A stretch of DNA of 64,000 nucleotides from Methanothermobacter sp049720995 (lineage in GTDB: Archaea; Methanobacteriota; Methanobacteria; Methanobacteriales; Methanothermobacteraceae): positions 77,138 through 141,137 of the forward strand of contig NZ_JBNASF010000002.1 in NCBI RefSeq assembly GCF_049720995.1, in the 5' to 3' direction. Below, piece after piece: positions 8,478 through 16,912 of this stretch. A model generated the notes under the pieces. It was given only the letters and a program-made list of their open reading frames with translations, did no database searches and had not been told where the DNA came from. The position numbers were made by a program, and so were the translations under genes. Position 1 is the stretch's first letter. Every line of letters begins with the position of its first letter.

Positions 8478-9764
8478 CTACCTCTTAAGGAGCCTTCCAG
8501 GTACAACCTGCCCTGCGAGTAGATCGGCGAAAGTCTCCCTTCTCCTTACAACCTCGGCTTCACCATCCCTCACAAGCACCTCAGCCGGTCTTGGGCGGGA
8601 GTTGTACTGGGAGGCCATTGAGAAGGAGTAGGCACCTGCATTCATGATGGCAAGGAGGTCGCCCTCACTGATCTCAGGCATGGGCCTGTCCCTTGCAAAG
8701 AGGTCCCCTGATTCACATACATTTCCTGCTATGTCTATCTTCCCTGAGGGCTCGGCAAGGGGCCTGTCTGCAACCAGGATGTGGTGGTAGGAGCCATACA
8801 TGGCCGGCCTCAGCAGCGTGTTGAAGCCCGCGTCAACCCCTGCGAATTTTCTGTAACTCTCCTTTATGGTGTTAACACGTGTTAGGAGATATGATGCATC
8901 CCCAACTATGTACCTTCCAGGCTCAAGGCACATCACAGGCTTTCCCAGACCATAATCAGATAGTTTATCCTTAAAGAGGCCCGTTATCCTTGATGCGAAT
9001 TCATCAATATCCAGTGGCTCCTCATCTGGAGTGTATGGTATGCCAAGGCCGCCGCCGAAGTCCATGAATTCAAATTCAACCCCTGCCTCCTCATGGACCC
9101 TTCCAGCGATATCCATGAGGGACTCAACTGCCATCATGAAGGGCTCCGGATCAAGTATTCCTGATCCTATGTGGGCATGTATACCCACGGGTTCAAGACC
9201 AAGGTCAAGTGCCAGGCTGTAAACCTCAGGGGCCTCGCTTTCCATGATACCGAACTTGCTCATCTCCCCACCGGTGATGCAGTGCTCATGGTGGCCTGCG
9301 CCCACCAGGGGGTTGACCCTGAATGATACCTCAAGTCCCTCAGGGGCCATCTCCGCTAGCCTCAGAAGCTGTGACCTTGAATCAATATTGATCCTCACAC
9401 CTGCTTCAAGTGCAAACTGCAGCTCATCATCCCTAATATTGTTACCTGTGTAAAGGATCCTTTCAGGTTCGAAGCCTGCCATGAGGGCTGTGTAGATCTC
9501 CCCTGGAGACACCGCATCGATTCCACTGCCCTCCTCCTCCAGTATCCTCATAACCGCGAGGTTGGTGTTGGCCTTGCATGCGTAGAATACCTGAAAATCT
9601 GAATAGTTCCTGGAGAATGCCCTGTGGAGCCTCCTGTAATTGTCCCTTATCCTCATCTCATCCATGACATAGAGTGGGGTGCCGTATTCACCTGCCAGAT
9701 CAACAGCATCGGCGCCCCCAATCACAAGATGTCCCTTATCGTTAACCTCAATATCAGAAAACAT
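8478..9764 (-). CDS. lysA: Diaminopimelate decarboxylase
   Basis: A PLP enzyme that makes L-lysine from meso-diaminopimelate. The PLP lysine lies in FYACKANTN (Lys64), the glycine-rich phosphate loop in MDFGGGLGIPY, and the substrate cysteine of the dimer partner in NVCESGDLF. The 428 residues match the family. The ATG at 9764 has a GGGAGGAT ribosome site. A short inverted repeat, ATTGAT-GA-ATCAAT (9787-9800), lies just upstream between this gene and the divergent Nudix gene. Confidence 0.97.
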   Translation of the reverse strand: MFSDIEVNDKGHLVIGGADAVDLAGEYGTPLYVMDEMRIRDNYRRLHRAFSRNYSDFQVFYACKANTNLAVMRILEEEGSGIDAVSPGEIYTALMAGFEPERILYTGNNIRDDELQFALEAGVRINIDSRSQLLRLAEMAPEGLEVSFRVNPLVGAGHHEHCITGGEMSKFGIMESEAPEVYSLALDLGLEPVGIHAHIGSGILDPEPFMMAVESLMDIAGRVHEEAGVEFEFMDFGGGLGIPYTPDEEPLDIDEFASRITGLFKDKLSDYGLGKPVMCLEPGRYIVGDASYLLTRVNTIKESYRKFAGVDAGFNTLLRPAMYGSYHHILVADRPLAEPSGKIDIAGNVCESGDLFARDRPMPEISEGDLLAIMNAGAYSFSMASQYNSRPRPAEVLVRDGEAEVVRRRETFADLLAGQVVPGRLLKR

Positions 9765-9848
9765 AACCGATTATCCTCCCAGATTAATTGATGAATCAAT
9801 CAGATCTTTCATTCAACTGACTAATAAAAGTTCGTGGGATGTGAGAAT

Positions 9849-10256
9849 ATGAAACCATTCATACCGGTCGTTAGGGCCCTTATAAGGGGTGATGAGGGTG
9901 TTCTCATTCTGAAAAGGTCCGGTGATTCAGCAACAAACCCCTCACTGTGGGAGCTTCCCGGTGGAAAACCTCATGGTGGTGAAACACTGGATGAGGCACT
10001 CTCAAGGGAAGTCTATGAGGAGACAGGCCTTGAAATCAGGCCCCTGCATGTTCTGGGTGCATTTGAACAGGTTTTCCCTGATAAGGTATCGGTTAATATT
10101 GTCTTCTCTGCTGAGTTTAGAGGGGGTGTCCCTCAACTCAGCAGTGAACATGAGGACTGGTGCTGGTTCAGGTGTGGTAAAATGGACTTTTCACCCTGGC
10201 TCCGTGAATTTAAAAATAAAAATCCATGGCTTTTTGAGACAGGCGCAGAACCCTGA
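9849..10256 (+). CDS. Nudix hydrolase
   Basis: A MutT-like hydrolase of 135 residues. The Nudix box is complete (GGKPHGGETLDEALSREVYEETGLEI in the order G-x5-E-x7-REUxEExGU, near residues 43-65). The substrate cannot be read from the sequence; it could be an oxidised nucleotide or a nucleoside diphosphate derivative. A TATA-like element at 9819-9830 predicts transcription starting near 9845, which favours the ATG at 9849 over an upstream in-frame GTG at 9834. The last codons belong to a 27-bp direct repeat. Confidence 0.88.
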   Translation: MKPFIPVVRALIRGDEGVLILKRSGDSATNPSLWELPGGKPHGGETLDEALSREVYEETGLEIRPLHVLGAFEQVFPDKVSVNIVFSAEFRGGVPQLSSEHEDWCWFRCGKMDFSPWLREFKNKNPWLFETGAEP

Positions 10257-10333
10257 GAAAGCCTCCTGAACCTGGATGAGCCCTGCAGTGTCATAAGATC
10301 ACCAATGCAGAACCCTGAGAAAGCCTCCTGAAC
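10245..10333 (+). repeat. 27-bp direct repeat that includes the Nudix stop codon
   Basis: An identical 27-bp unit beginning GCAGAACCCTGAGAAAGCCT occurs at 10245-10271 and 10307-10333, a period of 62 bp. The first copy contains the last codons and TGA of the Nudix gene; the second lies in the gap before the convergent argD end. Only two copies are present, without inverted repeats or a mobile-element signature. Confidence 0.9.
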
Positions 10334-10343
10334 TTCAAATGCA

Positions 10344-11519
10344 TCACTGAAGCCCTGAGATCACATGGCCAAGGACATCAACGGCTGCATCTATCTCCTC
10401 CTTCTTTATAACAAGTGGAGGCAGCAGCCTTACCACGTTACCAGCTGTGCAGTTTATCAGCACCCCCATTTTCCTTGCCTCGTCAACGACTCTGCTGCAG
10501 TCGCCATCAAGTTCTATGCCGATCATGAGGCCCACGCCACGGATATCCCTCACAGAATCACAGCCCTGCAGAACCTGCCTGAGCCTTGCCATGAAATAGG
10601 AACCCATCCTGGCTGCCCTCTCAGGGAGCTTCTCATCCAGTAAAACCTCAATGGTTGCTGTGGCAGCTGCACACCCCAGCGGGTTCCCCCCGAATGTTGA
10701 TCCATGGTCTCCTGGTTTGAATGCCGATGCAACCCTTTCATCTGCAAGCACTGCTCCAATCGGGTATCCTCCCCCCATGGCCTTTGCAACCGTGGTGATG
10801 TCAGGTCGCACATCGAATAGCTCCGATGCGAACATGGCTCCTGTCCTTCCAAACCCTGTCTGCACCTCATCGAGTATGAGGAGAACATCGTTCTGCCTTG
10901 CAAGTTCCCCCACGTCCCGCAGGTACCCCTCAGGGGGGACGATAACTCCACCCTCACCCTGGATGGGTTCAAGTATTATGGCTGCTGTGTCATCACCTAT
11001 GGCATCTGCCATTGCACCCAGGTCTCCATAGGGTACGTGTTTGAACCCCTCTGGCAGTGGCCTGAATGGTTCGCTGTACTTCTTCTGTCCCGTGGCGGTT
11101 ACAGTTGCAAGGGTCCTTCCATGGAAGGAGTTCTCGGCAGCTATTATCTCAGATTTTCCTGTGAACTTTCTCGCAAGTTTTATGGCCCCCTCATTTGCCT
11201 CAGCACCGCTGTTTGCAAAGAAAACCCTGTCATGGGAGGATATCCCTGTGAGGAGCTTTGCAAGTTCCGCCTGTTCCCTGGTATAGTATATGTTGGATGA
11301 GTGGATGAGCCTCTGGGCCTGGTGACAGATTGCAAGGGCAACCTTGGGGTGGGCATGTCCAATGCTGTTAACAGCGACACCAGCAAAGCAGTCAATGTAG
11401 GAGTTACCATCAATATCCCATACAGTGGCGCCCTTTCCATGGGATAGCACAATGGGCTGCCGCGTATAGGTTTGCATGATAAATTTTTTTTCAAGTTCAA
11501 TTACTTCCTCTGAATTCAT
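10344..11519 (-). CDS. argD: Acetylornithine aminotransferase
   Basis: A class III PLP aminotransferase that makes N-acetylornithine in arginine synthesis; in many archaea related enzymes also act on diaminopimelate precursors. Visible motifs are the cofactor aspartate region LLILDEVQTGFGRTG, the PLP lysine in TTVAKAMGGGYP near residue 245, and the phosphate-binding SGAEANEGAIKLAR. The length is 391 residues, as usual. GGTGATATC directly before ATG 11519 is a good ribosome site. The neighbourhood with dapF and lysA makes a dual arginine/lysine role possible but unproven. Confidence 0.94.
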   Translation of the reverse strand: MNSEEVIELEKKFIMQTYTRQPIVLSHGKGATVWDIDGNSYIDCFAGVAVNSIGHAHPKVALAICHQAQRLIHSSNIYYTREQAELAKLLTGISSHDRVFFANSGAEANEGAIKLARKFTGKSEIIAAENSFHGRTLATVTATGQKKYSEPFRPLPEGFKHVPYGDLGAMADAIGDDTAAIILEPIQGEGGVIVPPEGYLRDVGELARQNDVLLILDEVQTGFGRTGAMFASELFDVRPDITTVAKAMGGGYPIGAVLADERVASAFKPGDHGSTFGGNPLGCAAATATIEVLLDEKLPERAARMGSYFMARLRQVLQGCDSVRDIRGVGLMIGIELDGDCSRVVDEARKMGVLINCTAGNVVRLLPPLVIKKEEIDAAVDVLGHVISGLQ

Positions 11520-11597
11520 GATATCACCGAAAATGTGGTGGACTTATATTAATCTTGAGCCTAAAAGGATAATAAATATGTATGTTGTGGTGGTTAA

Positions 11598-12023
11598 ATG
11601 AAAAGGGCTGTTATTGAAACCGTTAAGGGCGAAATAGAGCTCATCCTCTTCCCTGAGGATGCCCCGAATACAGTCGCCAATTTTGAGAAACTTGCAAACA
11701 CCGGCTTCTATGATGGACTCACATTCCACAGGGTAATACCTGACTTTGTGATTCAGGGGGGCTGCCCGGTGGGTGATGGTACAGGCGGTCCAGGTTACAC
11801 CATAAAGTGTGAGATAAACCCCAATAAACACCTGAAGGGGGCCCTTTCAATGGCCCATGCAGGGAGGGACACCGGCGGTAGTCAGTTCTTCATAACACTC
11901 TCCCCCCAGCCTCACCTTGATGGGGTTCACACCGTCTTTGGGCGGGTTGTGAAGGGCATGGATGTTGTTGAAGCAATAGAGAGGGGCGACCGGATGCTGA
12001 GGGTCAGGGTCTATGACGAGTGA
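11598..12023 (+). CDS. Cyclophilin-type peptidyl-prolyl cis-trans isomerase
   Basis: A small cyclophilin of 141 residues that catalyses proline isomerisation during protein folding. The active-site segments are FHRVIPDFVIQGG (catalytic Arg), a GGSQFFITL core and the HLDGVHTVFGRV motif. There is no signal peptide, so it acts in the cytoplasm. It is a single gene: divergent from argD and ending 17 bp from the convergent GAF-domain gene. Confidence 0.95.
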   Translation: MKRAVIETVKGEIELILFPEDAPNTVANFEKLANTGFYDGLTFHRVIPDFVIQGGCPVGDGTGGPGYTIKCEINPNKHLKGALSMAHAGRDTGGSQFFITLSPQPHLDGVHTVFGRVVKGMDVVEAIERGDRMLRVRVYDE

Positions 12024-12040
12024 GGATCCCCCCAAGGTTT

Positions 12041-12550
12041 CTATCTGAGGGGTATCTCGCCACGGTAGAACCTTCTAAGGACCCCTGCGTAGGCCTCTGC
12101 GATCTCCTCAGCCACCCTGAGGTGGGCCTCATTGTAATTCTCAGGGGGATCTGCTGCCACTATCTGACCAAGAATCCCCCCATCATCCCTCACCGCCAGG
12201 GAGAGGAACCTTGAAACCTTTATGTGTCCCTCGGGTATCCCATGGGCTGCAGGGTGTCCTGCCGGGTTGTTGGTGAAGAATGACTCCCCTGTATCAAGGG
12301 AGTACCCGAGCAGGCCCCCGTACCTGCCGCTTTTAGGTAGCCTGAACCTCGCCTCGCCCAGCTCCTCATAGTGGCTGCAGTAATCGGTCAGGTGCGAGAA
12401 CCTTATACCAACACTGTCCCCATTTTCAGGGTCAACATAGGCCACATAGCAGTACCTGCTTCCGGTTCTCATTTTTATTTCATCAAATACAATATCAGAG
12501 GCTTCCTTAACTGATGAAACAGATTCCAGCCTTTCCTTCAGATCATTCAT
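12041..12550 (-). CDS. GAF-domain protein
   Basis: A 169-residue protein that looks like a single GAF domain: an N-terminal helix, then SRYCYVAYVDPENGDSVGIRF, a central loop with HPAAHGIPEGHIKVSRFLSLAV, and a C-terminal helix (LRVAEEIAEAYAGVLRRFY). The histidine-rich loop could hold a ligand or metal, but this is inference. There is no output domain. It is the third gene of an overlapping operon with ogg and the gene before it (8-bp overlap), which suggests a sensing role tied to DNA damage or redox state. Confidence 0.8.
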   Translation of the reverse strand: MNDLKERLESVSSVKEASDIVFDEIKMRTGSRYCYVAYVDPENGDSVGIRFSHLTDYCSHYEELGEARFRLPKSGRYGGLLGYSLDTGESFFTNNPAGHPAAHGIPEGHIKVSRFLSLAVRDDGGILGQIVAADPPENYNEAHLRVAEEIAEAYAGVLRRFYRGEIPLR

Positions 12551-13082
12551 CCTGGCCCTCCAGTGACATTATATACCTGTAGAATGGGTGCCCGGTTCGA
12601 ACCCTGTCCAGAACCCTGCCCTGCACCTCATAAAGGGGGTACCTTCCCCCATCAGTTATGACAGCGGCACCATCCATTCCCTCAACCCTGAGGATCCTGG
12701 AGCCAACCATCACCTCATGGCCCATCCTGATGCCGGAGGTGCCCTCCCTGATGATCATGTATCCTCCCCTATCCCTGATTATCTTAATGGTGGCCCTCTC
12801 AGTCCTGTCCCTGATCCTTAAGAGTACATGTTCATGATAGTTCTCGCCCAGTCCCTTCACCTGTTCTGTGAGTTCCTCCTCAAGGGTTGAGGTGAGACGC
12901 ATCCATGCCTCAACCTCCCTGCAGCCTATCCTGTCCCTTGTTGACCTCTGGGGGCACTTCCAGCAGTATTTTTCATCCAGGACTCTTCTGAGTTCCCTGA
13001 ATGATTTCCCTGCTGCCCTCCTGAATTCATCAATAACATCCTTCATCTTAAGATCCCCGGCACAAGATCTGCCCTTCATCAT
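12543..13082 (-). CDS. Conserved protein with a CxxC...C cysteine cluster
   Basis: I do not recognise a named family. The protein has 179 residues: an N-terminal helical part with YCWKCPQRSTRDRIGC, a likely zinc or Fe-S site, and a C-terminal beta-rich part with alternating charged segments (RATIKIIRDRGGYMIIREGT, GRYPLYEVQGRVLDRV). It is translationally coupled to ogg (TGATG overlap; an ATG three bases later is an alternative) and overlaps the GAF gene by 8 bp. The tight coupling suggests a shared task with Ogg. Confidence 0.75.
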   Translation of the reverse strand: MMKGRSCAGDLKMKDVIDEFRRAAGKSFRELRRVLDEKYCWKCPQRSTRDRIGCREVEAWMRLTSTLEEELTEQVKGLGENYHEHVLLRIRDRTERATIKIIRDRGGYMIIREGTSGIRMGHEVMVGSRILRVEGMDGAAVITDGGRYPLYEVQGRVLDRVRTGHPFYRYIMSLEGQDE

Positions 13083-14011
13083 CAACCCCTGAGTTTTTCA
13101 AGTAGCCCCGACCTCCTTGCATGGTTGAAGAGGTAGAGCTGGACGTAACCAGCCATTTCACCGTACTCTCGGGCTGCAAATTCCGCAATCTCCCTGGCAC
13201 CGAAGTTTCTATCAGGGTACAGGTGGTTCATTATCCTCCTCACCCACACATCAACAGGAAATGCTTCGGTCTTCCTGAACCCATAGAGCAGTATGCAGTC
13301 AGCCACCTTCGGACCGACCCCTGGCAGTTCAAGGAGGACCTCCCTTGCATCCAGGTAGTCCATTCTCTGGATTTCCCTGATATCAAGTTCCTCAGAGAGT
13401 ATCCTTGAGGTCTCCCTTATGTAGGGGGCCCTGTAGCCCACCCCACATGATCTGAGGTCAGTGAACCTGAAATCATCAAGTAGTTTATCCTCGCGCCTCT
13501 GAAGGTCCTCAAGTGATTCCTCCTCAACCCCTGCAAGGGTGGCGGGTGATGGGAAGGTGTAGAACCTCTCCCCCCTGAATACATGGCAGTCACCCCATCC
13601 CCTTTTGATATCATCCACTGCCCTTGTCCATCTCTTAATGGAGCAGTTGGCGGATGCTATGGAGGATATTATGCACTCAAATGGATCCTTTGCAAGGAAT
13701 AACCTCAGGCCCCCTGATGACTGGATAGTATCTGAGAGCCCCTTATCCTCAAGAAAACTGTATAAATCTTCAATTTCAAATTTAAGGTCAAATATGTACT
13801 CTATCTTCTTCTTTAAAGGTTTTTTGGGGACATCACAGTATGGGTTCACCCTGAGGACTTCATCCTCAACCCTCACCTCCACAGGGCATGGCACTCCATC
13901 GATTATGAGGAGCTCCCTGAAGGCGCCGTCAGCCCTTCTCCATGGTGGCTGGGATGTCTGACCGCTCTCCTGGGTCATTTCAAGGTCGAATTCCCTTACA
14001 GGTATGTCCAT
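13082..14011 (-). CDS. ogg: 8-oxoguanine DNA glycosylase (Ogg1 type)
   Basis: A base-excision repair glycosylase/lyase of the HhH-GPD superfamily, 309 residues. The helix-hairpin-helix is LPGVGPKVADCILLYGF near residue 232; the lysine in GPKVADC is the expected nucleophile of Ogg1-type enzymes, and the catalytic aspartate is in PVDVWVRRIM. The N-terminal about 110 residues are the TBP-like Ogg N domain. It is the first gene of a three-gene overlapping operon and starts 7 bp behind hisF, so it may also be read from the hisF promoter. Confidence 0.92.
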   Translation of the reverse strand: MDIPVREFDLEMTQESGQTSQPPWRRADGAFRELLIIDGVPCPVEVRVEDEVLRVNPYCDVPKKPLKKKIEYIFDLKFEIEDLYSFLEDKGLSDTIQSSGGLRLFLAKDPFECIISSIASANCSIKRWTRAVDDIKRGWGDCHVFRGERFYTFPSPATLAGVEEESLEDLQRREDKLLDDFRFTDLRSCGVGYRAPYIRETSRILSEELDIREIQRMDYLDAREVLLELPGVGPKVADCILLYGFRKTEAFPVDVWVRRIMNHLYPDRNFGAREIAEFAAREYGEMAGYVQLYLFNHARRSGLLEKLRG

Positions 14012-14018
14012 GTGTAAT

Positions 14019-14858
14019 TTAACCCCGTTTTTCCTCTAGTCTAACCGGGATACCCCTTGAATGAAGGTACTCCTTCACAGCAGGGACCGGATACTCGTTG
14101 AAGTGGAATATGCTTGCGGCAAGAGCCGCGTCTGCCCTGCCATCTGTGAAGGCCTCGTATATGTGCTGGGGGTTCCCAACCCCCCCTGATGCTATGACGG
14201 GTATGTCCAGGTTCTCGCTCATGGTCCTTGTGAGTGGAATGTCGTAGCCCTCCTTCGTGCCGTCGCGGTCCATGGATGTGAGGAGTATCTCTCCTGCACC
14301 CCTGTCCTGGCACTCAATTGCCCAGTTTATGGCGTCTATACCTGTGAATTCCCTTCCACCGTATATGCTGCACTCGTACCAGCAGTAGCCGTCATCAACT
14401 TCTATTATAAACCTATCATCTGATTCCCGGGGGTTTTCAATGTATCTCCTCTTGGCATCTATTGCCACGACACATGCCTGGGACCCCACCAGCTCTGACG
14501 CCTCACTGATGAGTTCAGGGTTTTTGATTGCCGCCGTGTTTGTTGAGCACTTATCTGCACCTGCCTTAAGCATCTTAACATAGTCCTCTGGTTTCCTTAC
14601 ACCTCCCCCCACACATATGGGTACGAAGACGTTCTCGGTGGTTGCCTCTATCACATGGGTCATGGTCTCCCTTCTCTCATGGGATGCTGTTATGTCAAGG
14701 AAGACTATCTCATCGGCACCATCCTCGTAGTAGCGGGTTGCAAGTTCCACAGGGTCTCCCGCATATCTTATCCTCTTGAATTCAACGCCCTTCACGACCC
14801 TGCCATGCGGAACCTGGAGGTCGCAGTCAAGACATGGTATTATCCTCTTTGCAAGCAT
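14019..14858 (-). CDS. hisF: Imidazole glycerol phosphate synthase subunit HisF
   Basis: The cyclase subunit that, with HisH, makes imidazole glycerol phosphate and AICAR in histidine synthesis. It is a (beta/alpha)8 barrel with catalytic Asp in RIIPCLDCD and LLTSMDRDGTKEGYD, and phosphate loops CVGGGVR and IASGGVG. At 279 residues it exceeds the usual about 253 because of an insertion (DRFIIEVDDGYCWYECSIYGG) after AIDAKRR, found in some methanogen HisF. ATG 14858 fits the family start MLAKRIIPCLD; a GTG at 14870 would add four residues. A TATA element lies at about 14893-14905. Confidence 0.95.
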   Translation of the reverse strand: MLAKRIIPCLDCDLQVPHGRVVKGVEFKRIRYAGDPVELATRYYEDGADEIVFLDITASHERRETMTHVIEATTENVFVPICVGGGVRKPEDYVKMLKAGADKCSTNTAAIKNPELISEASELVGSQACVVAIDAKRRYIENPRESDDRFIIEVDDGYCWYECSIYGGREFTGIDAINWAIECQDRGAGEILLTSMDRDGTKEGYDIPLTRTMSENLDIPVIASGGVGNPQHIYEAFTDGRADAALAASIFHFNEYPVPAVKEYLHSRGIPVRLEEKRG

Positions 14859-14991
14859 TTCAATCGCCACTGGCCCATTAAGATTCCTGAAACCTTATGT
14901 ATATCTAACTGGTACCATCTATAAATCTGTGGTGGTATGAGGGTATGAGAAAATATTTAAATGGTTAAGTTTAAATAGAGAAGTGTCTGTA

Positions 14992-15067
<76 letters not shown>

Positions 15068-15106
15068 TATTTCATCTGTTTAATTTATATAGGCTTATAG
15101 AATGGT

Positions 15107-15634
15107 TTATTCCATTCTACAGTCCCATTCATAGGGTATCAGGTCATTATCATTAGGGTCCAGCCGTCTCTCATCAACATTTTCAGGATCATATAGAAGG
15201 GATGGCATGCCTATGACCACGGCAACATCTCTACCAGTGTTCTTTGTTCCATGAAATATGCTGGGAGGTATGTAAACAGCCCTTGGGCATCTTTCGCCCA
15301 TAAAGATTTCATTTATTATACCACAAGTGGTTGAATCCCTCAGTAGTCATGGAGCCAGTTTAACCATTCCATGCACACAGATCAGACGATCTTGCTGCTT
15401 GGAATGGATGTTCCACCCTTTAACCATTCCAGGATAGTAAGATGCTATTATCTGTTTTATATCCGCCGCTTTCATTCCACGATCATCCAGACGCATTAGT
15501 TCTATAATAAACCCCCTTCATCTGAAAATGTCATGAGGTCCTTTATCACCACCCCTTCAATGAGTCTGTCACCATTAAATCCCGGGATTTTTCTGCACGC
15601 GGGGTTTATTCATTTCTTCAAATGTCTGTTTCAT
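15107..15634 (-). pseudogene. Decayed dTDP-4-dehydrorhamnose 3,5-epimerase-like cupin
   Basis: Reading the minus strand across three lesions restores a protein of about 175 residues of the RmlC-like cupin family: MKQTFEEMNKPRVQK, then IPGFNGDRLIEGVVIKDL, FIIELMRLDD, YYPGMVKGWNIH, INEIFMGERCPRAVYIPP, and the end YDPENVDERRLDPNDND. The lesions are an extra A in a five-A run (15588-15592), a G missing from a five-G run (15512-15516) and an in-frame TGA (15347-15349). A perfect AAGGAGGA ribosome site remains at 15641-15648, and the start overlaps the upstream stop (ATGA), so it was the second gene of an operon. Assignment to this family rests on motif recall. Confidence 0.82.
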
Positions 15635-16395
15635 GGACTTTCCTCCTTATACATCCAGGAAAGAGGATCCTTCCCATCGGGGAACATTGCACCATAAGGT
15701 TCAAAATATTCAAGGTCCATTACTGTACAGAAATGCATCCCCCTATCTGATTCTATCATCATCAATGGTCTGGCAGCTTCTGTATCCCATGATCCATCAT
15801 CTCTATTGTATATACTATCATCGACCTCCAGATGCACAACCTTACCTGGTATCAGTAGATATGGTACCTCCATGTAGGTATCCTCATAAATTCTGTGGAG
15901 TTTGCATTCCATCCATGCATAGCATCCCTTGATTCCCGGCGCTGTGACCTTTGCTGATCTTTTCTCTTCAAGACCAGCCAGTTCAAATTCATCAATCTCT
16001 GGGGGAACATGGGATGCTGTGGGGATTACTTTCTCAACCATGTCTGCACCGGGAAGATTTATAACAAATTCCTCTGTCTCCATTATATTCACATAGGTAT
16101 CCCTCATCTTAGCTGATGCCACACAGACAAGGTCAAATGGCCTGAGAATGGGCATCAGACATGAATACATACAGCACCAGTAGGAAAAACCTGAAAACCT
16201 AAGAAGAAGACCCGGAAAAACAGGAAAAACATCAAGCACTGAGGAAATGCAGAACATCAAAGGTAAGAGGTGGCGACATGCCCACCGGCATCCATAGAAA
16301 CGGAGATGTGCACACTGGTGGGATGGCCAGTACTGTACATGTACGTGCCCATTTGGGTTCAGTGATGCATTTGGGTAGATTTCGATGGGTTCCAT
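15631..16395 (-). pseudogene. Flavin-reductase-like (FMN-binding) gene with replaced N-terminus
   Basis: From about residue 76 (position 16170) the frame is a normal FMN-binding flavin reductase/flavoredoxin-like domain: MYSCLMPILRPFDLVCVASA, MRDTYVNIMETEEFVINLPG, and later the HLEVDDSIYN region. The 75 residues before that do not fit. They are Cys-, His- and Trp-rich, then Phe-rich, with the composition of non-coding DNA, and the usual flavin-loop strand is absent. The start MEPIEIYPNAS could be a surviving true N-terminus before an inserted or scrambled segment. No ribosome site precedes ATG 16395. The downstream partner is also broken, so I treat this as a probable pseudogene; a functional chimera is not excluded. 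Confidence 0.65.
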
Positions 16396-16912
16396 GATTA
16401 CAGCGAAAAACTACATGCCCGCTACCGTCACGAAGGGTACAGATATGCATCATATGGAGTTTAAGCACCTATTCATGGGATTTGGTGATTATAGGCAACG
16501 TACATATACTCAGGAGGTTATATTGCTCCTTTTCCCTGGATGCTGAGCAGAATCCAGGTTTTTACTTCTGGGCCTAGCATTCGCCATCTTCACCGGACTG
16601 TTTATCGCCCCACTTCAGTAAGCCTTCTGAAGAAAGCTTCTGAAGAAAAGACCAGCATGATAATAAGCAGTATCCTCTTACACCTTCCTGCTCATGCTGC
16701 ATGCTCTTAGGGTTTTCCATTAAATTCCTGGACATTACCACTCACAGCAAGGTCATTTTTCCTCTCACTGATCTGATAATAGTAAGCATCCTAAACAGCA
16801 ACTACCAATAACCTTAGATTTCTGAGAAGCCAATGCTGAGACCAGATAATTTCATTTAACGTTTTTATAACTTGTGTGATTGTTTGGTAGAACTATGATA
16901 AGAAATAAAATT
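16396..16912. other. 517-bp gene-poor region, probably decayed
   Basis: No intact gene is visible. A TATA-like ACATATACT (about 16502-16510) and a perfect AGGAGGT (16512-16518) are followed only by a seven-codon frame. On the plus strand at 16559-16621 a reading of a membrane-like segment (FLLLGLAFAIFTGLFIAPLQ, then stop) suggests the end of a lost membrane protein. A short direct repeat of CTTCTGAAGAAA (about 16624-16650) is present. The rest holds stops in all frames. Confidence 0.5.

Noticed and set aside
15347..15349. TGA in the epimerase frame as selenocysteine
   Set aside because: Two frameshifts in the same gene show decay, no SECIS-like hairpin was noticed, and this lineage is not known to use selenocysteine.
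15361..15430. Direct repeat TAACCATTCCA, 60 bp apart
   Set aside because: It falls in the decayed epimerase frame, where both copies encode the chance peptide GMVK; not a separate repeat family.
16232..16468. 78-codon frame upstream of the flavin-reductase-like gene
   Set aside because: It overlaps the replaced N-terminal segment in another frame and has no motif, no ribosome site and a composition like non-coding DNA.
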